Source: Swingsia samuiensis (GTDB lineage: Bacteria > Pseudomonadota > Alphaproteobacteria > Acetobacterales > Acetobacteraceae). Taken from it: a stretch of DNA of 64,000 bases. The stretch lies in assembly GCF_006542355.1 (NCBI RefSeq), contig NZ_CP038141.1, positions 1,370,001 to 1,434,000 of the forward strand. The letters run 5' to 3'. The notes beneath the pieces were generated by a model, which saw only the letters and a list, made by a program, of their open reading frames with translations, did not search any database and was not told where the DNA came from. The position numbers and the translations under genes are program-made. Positions within the stretch are counted from its first letter, which is position 1. Each line of letters opens with the position of its first letter. Shown here piece after piece: positions 58,201 through 64,000 of this stretch.

Positions 58201-58476
58201 GGCTCTGTGAGTAATGATGCTTTGGGAGGAACTGTTGAAGGGCCAATTACTCTAAAAGATGCTGGGTTGAATTTAAAAGGCACAATCGTTCCTCTTTTTG
58301 GTTTAAATGCTTGGCCACGGAAAATTCCGCTGGTGGGGCATTTTCTTGCACCCGAAAAAGGAGGAGGCGTTTTTTCGGCCACGTATCGTGTAAGAGGGAC
58401 TTTGGGGGAGCCGGATTTGTCGGTTAATCCTTTTTCTTTGCTGCTCCCCGGGGTTTTGCGTAAGATGGTTCAGTAA
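55249..58476 (+). CDS. DUF3971/AsmA-like C-terminal domain envelope protein (YhdP/TamB-like)
   Basis: A 1075-residue protein with one N-terminal membrane helix (IGIALFTPVALTGAVATFLLW) and a very long beta-rich periplasmic part. LTWKKLKIEWQPSSG and VPLFGLNAWPRKIPLVGHFL, near the start and end, match the DUF3971 / AsmA-like C-terminal layout of YhdP-type proteins, thought to be bridge-like lipid carriers between the membranes. A charged, Lys-rich insertion (EEAKLSTPRKRDKNKHQ) lies near residue 805. It ends 24 bases before rarA. Confidence 0.82.
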   Translation: MVQHNPFKPGPLHWPKHIHVARWIGIALFTPVALTGAVATFLLWKLDAGPLDITAVSRWVEPISVVSGKHPGFPAGRLTWKKLKIEWQPSSGSISAGLMLEAHHLMVERLDGTIAEQAGEADTVLALAPLLHGVIAPRRLRMRDASIVLRRQKNGEIELDLPFQRHSGHGMPTDLGRLADLDINNVSLTLLGLPNKQVAFLGPIEAHAQNLPVSSHSENYLWNGWWRAGLKLGGFHTILTANGGQNNSGRGVWNIASTTNDLSGLDDVVPALQKWHIRADTDLILTVLPYGMQNKLSDIVLNTTLKDGTIIQKSAPDIHVHRGSVTIHLHMNTPGVTGGAWIDVSKANLVVADHRGAETHVGGAAHLTVNNLVHLRSMDIDARAGLDQFDFATLGDIWPASLVKGARRWSVENITQGRGGPMRVHVHAQTNSGINNIRLTQLDGELLGHDLTVHGLRPLPPFTGAEAILKIADLNGLSILLQHAEQQTAHGLIKLPDGDVRIENLFGKTQIGIIRLHLTGSVPAFNDILSAPRLHLLSRHPLPFTKPSGLLDVNNEISLPLSSHVQNQDIHVHTQAVFSQVHLGNVVLGRPLDQASGHLSATEKGMTVWGEGLLSGVPVHAIVEENFSKGAPSQIMQNIRATARVDPQSAAKARLGIESLFKGQAEFSGQYIQRANARADLQVTADLQSAKLVSPLWVKPQGEKANISGHMVFQGHTVVALKELQAHGRELNVLGEGELQQGRLAAIDVNNFQIGRNLGTAHIVLPHMMGDPYRVEINAQQVDLAPVFDQSTRKALYRSEEAEEAKLSTPRKRDKNKHQPDWRVSVQTPRVYYGPKAFVSDVVSDADFHQGRLLWGQLDWSAPSRVHMTLDHIQNSQPFKADTDNLGALLQGLGLYSHLKGGETHLVGRFVKDERGEAGLVFGLPTFEGHLSIKPFQYLHPPFSVTMAANLSPLHWFHSHTDHFDVQHTSMDMTVSKGVLTLKNGSVSNDALGGTVEGPITLKDAGLNLKGTIVPLFGLNAWPRKIPLVGHFLAPEKGGGVFSATYRVRGTLGEPDLSVNPFSLLLPGVLRKMVQ

Positions 58477-58500
58477 GGGCTATTGATTGGAGAGGCATGA

Positions 58501-59904
58501 GTGGCGGATATGACAGATCTTTTTGGAAATGCGCCACGGCCGGAAAAAGTATCGTCTCAGCCCTCCGGCCATAAAAGAGCTATGCCGGATCGTCCTCCAA
58601 TGGAAGCGCCAAGAATGCCTCAGCGCACTCCATCTGTGACACAACCTTTAGCCGATCGGTTGCGCCCTCAAACGTTAGAAGAGGTACAAGGCCAAGAGCA
58701 TTTGCTTGGAGCGGAAGGTTCCCTTACTCGGATGTTAGAGCGGGGAACATTATCCAGTCTGATCTTGTGGGGCAGCCCTGGGTGTGGAAAAACGACAGTT
58801 GCACGTTTGTTGGCTGGAAAAGCCAATTTGTATTTCTCTCAGATTTCGGCTGTTTTTTCTGGTGTTTCAGATTTGCGCAAGGCTTTTGATGAGGCATCAC
58901 GTCGTCAGGAAGCAACAGGGCGTGGAACATTGCTTTTTGTAGATGAGATTCATCGTTTCAATCGTGCCCAGCAAGATGGCTTTTTGCCTTATGTGGAGCG
59001 TGGAACGGTTGTTCTTGTTGGAGCAACAACAGAAAATCCATCATTTTCGCTAAATTCTGCATTACTATCACGGTGTCAGGTTCTGATTTTGAACCGTCTG
59101 GATGATGCCAGCTTGGAAAATCTTTTAGAGCGTGCTGAAGCAGAAATAGGCCATACGCTGCCATTGGATGATAAAGCCCGTGCAACGTTGCGTATGATGG
59201 CTGATGGTGACGGGCGCTATCTATTGAATATGGTCGAGCAGCTTGTTCCACTTCCTATGGAGCCTCTGCTAACCCCTAGTGATTTATCAAAGGTTCTGGC
59301 CCGCCGTGCAGCATTGTATGATAAGGATCAGGATGAGCATTATAACCTGATTTCTGCCTTGCATAAATCCTTGCGCGGGAGTGATCCAGATGCAGGTTTA
59401 TATTGGTTTGCCCGTATGTTGGAAGGCGGAGAGGACCCACGGTATATTGCCCGGCGCTTAACGCGCTTTGCTGCTGAGGATGTAGGGCAGGCGGATCCGA
59501 CAGCTTTACGCCTTGCGATTGCAGCATGGCAAACATATGAACGTTTGGGCTCTCCAGAAGGGGAGCTAGCCTTGGCGCAGTTGGTGGTTCATTTAGCAAC
59601 AGCTCCAAAATCCAACGCAGTGTATGCAGCGTATAAAGCAGCCCGTAAACTGGCTCGGGCAACGGGCAGTTTAATGCCCCCCGCTCATATATTAAATGCC
59701 CCAACGGAGCTGATGCAAAATATTGGATATGGCCGTGGTTATGAATATGACCATGATCAGGAAGATGCGTTTTCTGGTCAGAATTACTTCCCAGATGAAA
59801 TGGAACGACCCGTGTTATATGAACCGACAGAACGAGGTTATGAGGGGCGATTAAGAAAAACACTGGACATGAGGGCATCCAAGAGGGCATCTCGCCAGTC
59901 ATGA
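58501..59904 (+). CDS. rarA: Replication-associated recombination protein A
   Basis: A 467-residue AAA+ ATPase. Walker A GSPGCGKTT (91-99), Walker B FVDEIHRFN, sensor 1 VGATTENPSFSLN and the arginine-finger region LLSRC are present, and the MgsA C-terminal helical domain follows. It acts at stalled replication forks. The start is GTG with GAGAGG upstream. The stop overlaps the start of the pseudouridine synthase gene (ATGA). Confidence 0.95.
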   Translation: MADMTDLFGNAPRPEKVSSQPSGHKRAMPDRPPMEAPRMPQRTPSVTQPLADRLRPQTLEEVQGQEHLLGAEGSLTRMLERGTLSSLILWGSPGCGKTTVARLLAGKANLYFSQISAVFSGVSDLRKAFDEASRRQEATGRGTLLFVDEIHRFNRAQQDGFLPYVERGTVVLVGATTENPSFSLNSALLSRCQVLILNRLDDASLENLLERAEAEIGHTLPLDDKARATLRMMADGDGRYLLNMVEQLVPLPMEPLLTPSDLSKVLARRAALYDKDQDEHYNLISALHKSLRGSDPDAGLYWFARMLEGGEDPRYIARRLTRFAAEDVGQADPTALRLAIAAWQTYERLGSPEGELALAQLVVHLATAPKSNAVYAAYKAARKLARATGSLMPPAHILNAPTELMQNIGYGRGYEYDHDQEDAFSGQNYFPDEMERPVLYEPTERGYEGRLRKTLDMRASKRASRQS

Positions 59905-60887
59905 AAGTTGTTAATCGCATTATAACTGAAGATGAGGCTGATTTACGTCTCGATCGTTGGTTCAGACGGCATTACCCTCATTTGACGCAAGGTGCTTTAC
60001 AGAAGCTTTGCCGAAAAGGTCAGGTGCGTGTTGATGGAGCGCGTGTGCAAACGAATACTCGTTTGCTCCCCGGGCAAAGTGTTCGTGTTCCTCCTATGCC
60101 GGATGTCAGTCGTCCCGCACCTCTTCCTGACCCGGATCCAATGTTGGCGCGGGAAATTGAGAAGATGGTGATTTATCAAGATGAGCATCTGCTTGTCTTG
60201 GATAAACCCTCGGGTCTGGCCACTCAAGGCGGCCCAGGCATTACAAAGCATATTGATATGATGCTCGATGGGCTGCGCAAAGAGGGAGCTGAACGCCCAC
60301 GGCTGGTTCATCGGATTGATCGTGATACCTCCGGTATTCTTTTAATCGCACGCACACCCGGAGTGGCTGCAAAATTAGCGGCTGCTTTTCGGAGCCGTGA
60401 TGTTGAAAAAACATATTGGGCCGTTGTCGTCGGTCGGCCGACACCCGGATCTGGAATTATTGATCAGCCGCTGGTGAAGGTTGGTGCTGGTGGAGCAGCG
60501 CTTGTTGTTCCTGCATCCCGTGATGAAGAAGATGCGTCTTCTGCAAAAAGTGAATATGAAACGTTAGACGCCGCTGGGCGTAAATTCTCATGGCTGGCGT
60601 TATCTCCACTTACAGGACGTACCCACCAGTTACGTGTGCATTGTGAATCTTTAGGGACGCCAATCCTTGGAGATCCACGGTATGGGGGAAAGGCAGCGCA
60701 TCCAGAAGGCTTTACAGATCGGTTGCATCTGCATGCTCGTCAGCTTGATATTCCGCATCCAGCAGGAGGCAGGCTCAAAGTGACGGCTCCATTGCCTGCT
60801 CATATGCGTGATACTTTTCGTTCTTTAGGTTTTGTCGCTGGGGGAACTCCACAGCCCGAACGTATAAAAGGTAAAGGTCCTAAGTAA
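59901..60887 (+). CDS. RluC/RluD-type 23S rRNA pseudouridine synthase
   Basis: A 328-residue enzyme with an N-terminal S4 RNA-binding domain (LRLDRWFRRHYPHLTQGALQ) and the catalytic domain with HRIDRDTSGILLIA (Asp140 is the catalytic residue). GRTHQLRVHCE is the second conserved block. Whether it is RluC or RluD cannot be told from sequence alone. Overlaps rarA by 4 bases and asmA by 1. Confidence 0.93.
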   Translation: MKVVNRIITEDEADLRLDRWFRRHYPHLTQGALQKLCRKGQVRVDGARVQTNTRLLPGQSVRVPPMPDVSRPAPLPDPDPMLAREIEKMVIYQDEHLLVLDKPSGLATQGGPGITKHIDMMLDGLRKEGAERPRLVHRIDRDTSGILLIARTPGVAAKLAAAFRSRDVEKTYWAVVVGRPTPGSGIIDQPLVKVGAGGAALVVPASRDEEDASSAKSEYETLDAAGRKFSWLALSPLTGRTHQLRVHCESLGTPILGDPRYGGKAAHPEGFTDRLHLHARQLDIPHPAGGRLKVTAPLPAHMRDTFRSLGFVAGGTPQPERIKGKGPK

Positions 60888-63445
60888 TGAGGAAACTCAC
60901 TGGCGCACTCATCGGTGTTATTGTGACAGTCGTTGGGGCAAGTGTTGCTGCACATGAGCTGATTAATCAAGACGAGCTGCGTCAGCGTATTACAGAGGCC
61001 GTGAAAAAAGAAACGGGCTTATCCATGACAATGGAAAGCTCATCGGTTCAGATTTTACCGTGGCCTTCTTTTGAAGCGCATAACATTGTCTTGCAACGGG
61101 CGGGACAAAAAGTCCTGCTCAAAGCCGGAACCATGCATGCAGGGCTGTCTATTTTATCACTTTTACATCGGGAAGTGCGCTTTCAGGACTTTACGGTTGA
61201 TAAAGCAGACCTTTCTCTTGTGCGTCAGGCTGATGGTGAAGCAAACTGGGATGTGCAGCCTGAGCAGAACAGGTCTGCTTCTCTTAAGGCGCCTGTGCCT
61301 TTTGCGATGCATGATCATGTAGGAGAGCGCGTTCAGGCCCATTGGACATTAACGCTGGATGGCCTTCACCTTACGAACTCAACGGTTCAATGGCGTGATG
61401 AAGAAGGGGGCTTGAACGGTGGTTTTCAGATTACAACACTGGATTTGGCCGGCCTCAAGAGTGAAAGCCCTTGGATTAATTTACAGGCCACTCACGGCGG
61501 AACTCCTTTTACATTACAAGGACACGTTGGAAGCCTAAGTGCGCTTCAGTCTGGAAAGGCAACATGGACGTTTAGCCTTGGGACAACATTGGGGGCAGAT
61601 GCATCGCACGACTGGCTAAATGTGGATGGAGAGTTTAAAGACGCTCTGCATTTACGTGGTCTTTGGATGACAGCCCAAGGAGAGTGGAAAAATCTGAAAG
61701 ATATAGAACAGATTTTCCCTCATGCCGCTTTGCCAGATGTTCAAGGAGTAGGTGGAGAGATTACTCTACAGGGAGGCTCTCCTTTAAACTCTGATGGAAC
61801 ATGGGCTCAGAAAGGGATGGCGCTGGCAAACAATATTGTGCCAGAGCGATTACACCTTCATGCCGCTGGAATAACCCTGAAACAGGGCCCAGTCTTTAAG
61901 AATGTGCATATTGACGCAAATGCAGATGCAGCCCCTCTGTCATGGTTGGCGGATGTGGAATGGAAGAATAGTGCATGGCATGTTGTGGGGAACTCAGCAC
62001 AGCTAAAGGATGTGGATCAGGCGTGGTTAGATCGCTTTAAGACCCCATTGCCAGTTGAAACCGAAATCCGTAGTGTTTCCCTGTCTTTGGCTTCTGCCTT
62101 AACGATGCCTAATGGGCAACCTCCTGAAAATGCACAGGATGATTTGCGGACTACAATTTCTGGGAAAATTAGCGCATCTCATAGTGATCTAACGGTACAG
62201 GGAAAAGCGCATCTTTTGCGTATTCCAAATGCCATACTCAACGATGCTTCTTTTCATGCTCAGGTAAATGGTTCCGGATGGTCAGACATTGCCATAAATG
62301 ATTTGTCTTTTCAAAGTCGAGAGGCGGCTTTGAACGGAAAATTACATGCTGTGCTGGATAAAAATACTCCACCTCTTGTGAATGGTGACTTGCATGTCAC
62401 GCAGCTTGATCTGGATGCGCTGCATGATGTGTGGTGGGACAAGGTAAGAGAGGCTCGAACGACGCAAGGCCAACAAGCTTCTAATAAGCCTTCTGTTTTA
62501 GTGCCTGGGCTTCCCGGGCAAGTAAAAGCCCCTGCTGTTGCACCTTCAGCCCCTCATAAAGAGGAAGCCATGCCATCTTCTCTTCCAAAATGGGTGGAGA
62601 GGTTGCGTGCTCTTGATCTGGACCTTCATTTAGCTCTGGATCGAGTAATATTTTATAAGCGAGATTATACAGATTTAGCGACGCACGTGACGCTATCAGG
62701 AGGTCATTTGCGTCTGGAGCCAATAACAGGCCAAGGGCAAGGTATTTCGCTTTCCGGTCAGGTGGATGTGGACGCCTCTTCATTACCCGTTCAACTCAGC
62801 ATGACATTTCAACCATTAATTTTGCCAGTTGGCTTGGTAGAGCAAGGCTTGCAATTGCCATTTTTGCTTCAAGGCCCAATGCAGTTTGTGGGACAAGTGA
62901 CAGGTCAGGGGCAGACAAAAGAGGAGTTGTTACAGTCTTTAAAAGGGCATTTAGGGGTTTCCATGGTTGATGGCCGTGTAGATGGAAATGTCTTAGGGCG
63001 TTTAGCCGGAAAAGCCGCTTTCCTTGAAAATGGCTTCCACTCATTGAGATGCCTTGGTGTGCATATGACCTTAGGCGACGGGGCGGCTGATTTAGATACA
63101 ATGAGTTTGCAGGCGGGGCACTTTCAGACAACGGGCCATGGTCGTGTGCAGTTAATGACCAATGAGATGTTACTCCACATGCTTCCAAGTTTGGATTTGG
63201 GAGGCGCTGGTGCATCGACACCTGTGTTGGTCACAGGGCTTCTCAATGACCCACATATTGCCCAAGACCGTGATGCAGGTGGTCGTTTTCAGGTGACGTT
63301 TGGTGGTAATGCAGAGGTTGATCCGTGCAATGCAGCCTTGGCCGCTGGTCGAGAAGGACATGAAGGCCCTGTTCCAACCCAACAACAAGAAAAGAGCCGC
63401 GTTCAGCCGGCGAATATTCTGCGGGCATTGGGGGTTGTGCATTGA
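60887..63445 (+). CDS. AsmA family protein
   Basis: An 852-residue protein with a single N-terminal helix and a long beta-rich periplasmic part. The start (VHAHELINQDELRQRITEAV-like region, VKKETGLSMTM) and the C-terminal LKGHLGVSMVDGRVDG-type block are typical of AsmA. A Pro/Ala-rich linker lies near 555. Implicated in outer-membrane lipid homeostasis. Its start overlaps the preceding stop (TAATG) and its stop overlaps the next start (TTGA). Confidence 0.88.
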   Translation: MRKLTGALIGVIVTVVGASVAAHELINQDELRQRITEAVKKETGLSMTMESSSVQILPWPSFEAHNIVLQRAGQKVLLKAGTMHAGLSILSLLHREVRFQDFTVDKADLSLVRQADGEANWDVQPEQNRSASLKAPVPFAMHDHVGERVQAHWTLTLDGLHLTNSTVQWRDEEGGLNGGFQITTLDLAGLKSESPWINLQATHGGTPFTLQGHVGSLSALQSGKATWTFSLGTTLGADASHDWLNVDGEFKDALHLRGLWMTAQGEWKNLKDIEQIFPHAALPDVQGVGGEITLQGGSPLNSDGTWAQKGMALANNIVPERLHLHAAGITLKQGPVFKNVHIDANADAAPLSWLADVEWKNSAWHVVGNSAQLKDVDQAWLDRFKTPLPVETEIRSVSLSLASALTMPNGQPPENAQDDLRTTISGKISASHSDLTVQGKAHLLRIPNAILNDASFHAQVNGSGWSDIAINDLSFQSREAALNGKLHAVLDKNTPPLVNGDLHVTQLDLDALHDVWWDKVREARTTQGQQASNKPSVLVPGLPGQVKAPAVAPSAPHKEEAMPSSLPKWVERLRALDLDLHLALDRVIFYKRDYTDLATHVTLSGGHLRLEPITGQGQGISLSGQVDVDASSLPVQLSMTFQPLILPVGLVEQGLQLPFLLQGPMQFVGQVTGQGQTKEELLQSLKGHLGVSMVDGRVDGNVLGRLAGKAAFLENGFHSLRCLGVHMTLGDGAADLDTMSLQAGHFQTTGHGRVQLMTNEMLLHMLPSLDLGGAGASTPVLVTGLLNDPHIAQDRDAGGRFQVTFGGNAEVDPCNAALAAGREGHEGPVPTQQQEKSRVQPANILRALGVVH

Positions 63446-64000
63446 GTAATCGGAAGCGTTTTTGGAAAAATGTAACGGTAGGGGAGGAAAACGGGCTTTT
63501 CTCCCCCCATCTAGATGACCGCCCTTTACGATTGCCACAAGGCACGGTGCTTGCCGTAGCGAGTAAGCCGTTAGCAGAGGCGGTTGCTAAAGAATGGGAG
63601 AATATTGCCGCCGATGCAGTATTTTCCCCAGAGGATTTACCTCTAACGCGTATTACGGGAACGTTCCTCGAAAGAGTAAAGCCGCATCTGGGAATGATGC
63701 GTGAGGAACTGTTTAAATACGGTATTGATGATGAGCTTTATTACCGTGCAGATGAACATAACCCTGTATTAGAAAAAATATTTTCTTGGATGGCCGGCTT
63801 AGGGTTGTATCCCAAGGTTACTCATAGCTTCATGCCTGTTGAGCAATCAGAAGAGTATCGCAAACAGCTTAAAGAGCTGATTACCCAACAGGCGCCAGTC
63901 GAATTGGCGGTATTAGGCGTCATAACCCCTGTTTTGGGGAGTTTGCTTTTGGGAGTTGCTCTTATTCACCACATTATCACCTCAGAAGAGGCTTTGTCTG
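63442..64000 (+). CDS. ATP12-type F1-ATPase assembly chaperone (3' end missing)
   Basis: The frame runs from a TTG at 63442, overlapping the asmA stop in TTGA, to the window edge: 186 codons. It reads SNRKRFWKNVTVGEENG, then LDDRPLRLPQGTVLAVASKPLAEAVAKEWE and YRADEHNPVLEKIF, matching the ATP12 family, which helps assemble the F1 alpha subunit in alphaproteobacteria and mitochondria. The C terminus lies outside. Confidence 0.9.
   Translation, partial: MSNRKRFWKNVTVGEENGLFSPHLDDRPLRLPQGTVLAVASKPLAEAVAKEWENIAADAVFSPEDLPLTRITGTFLERVKPHLGMMREELFKYGIDDELYYRADEHNPVLEKIFSWMAGLGLYPKVTHSFMPVEQSEEYRKQLKELITQQAPVELAVLGVITPVLGSLLLGVALIHHIITSEEALS

Overview
The window is a chromosomal segment of an alphaproteobacterium, most likely an acetic acid bacterium (Acetobacteraceae) of fairly low GC for that family. 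The pointers are a membrane-bound small-subunit / FAD (GMC) / tri-haem cytochrome c dehydrogenase operon, an ALAS-type hemA, a ccmCDEFGHI cytochrome c maturation cluster, an ATP12-type F1 assembly chaperone, a bacteriophytochrome and AsmA/DUF3971 proteins. The genus is not settled by the sequence. No insertion sequence, prophage, CRISPR array or tRNA was seen.

Layout. 1-2775: 3' part of an rRNA operon (23S, 5S, terminator). 2897-5972: SDR oxidoreductase and AraC-type regulator facing a DUF697-like GTPase. 6112-11083 (minus strand): dehydrogenase operon of small subunit, large subunit and cytochrome c, with a secreted beta-propeller protein at the end. 11040-17600: a 2.19 kb unit repeated three times in tandem; each unit has a gene for an exported 238-240 aa protein and a gene for a 291 aa protein without signal peptide, neither recognised. 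17619-20846: CobW GTPase and WD40 protein, a SelW-like protein and a fourth, solitary relative of the 291 aa family. 20980-30863: acid phosphatase, CLC channel, two CDF metal exporters, UPF0114 protein, FAD protein, MFS carrier and a degenerate EAL protein. 31053-38086: hemA, a membrane protein, a TPP riboswitch with thiC, then cvpA-purF. 38161-44079 (minus): bacteriophytochrome kinase, glycosyltransferase, fumC, azlCD. 44158-49686 (minus): ccmCDEFGHI plus a zinc-ribbon protein; ccmD is only 56 codons. 49829-64000 (mostly plus): EVE protein, EcsC protein, aat, small exported proteins, BCP peroxiredoxin, a DUF3971/AsmA protein, then rarA-rluC/D-asmA-ATP12 with overlapping ends; the last gene is cut by the window edge.

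How it fits together. Much of the window serves periplasmic oxidation and haem proteins: the dehydrogenase cytochrome needs haem from HemA and covalent attachment by the Ccm proteins. The most unusual part is the tandem triplication. The three copies are almost identical in their flanks, in the start of the exported gene and in the last ~165 codons of the 291 aa gene. They differ in one continuous block covering most of the exported protein and the N-terminal ~125 residues of its partner. Each extra copy also carries a fossil of the first ~15 codons of the neighbouring dehydrogenase small-subunit gene, which fixes the duplication boundary. A diversifying pair of interacting proteins (for example toxin and periplasmic immunity protein) is a reasonable hypothesis, not a conclusion.
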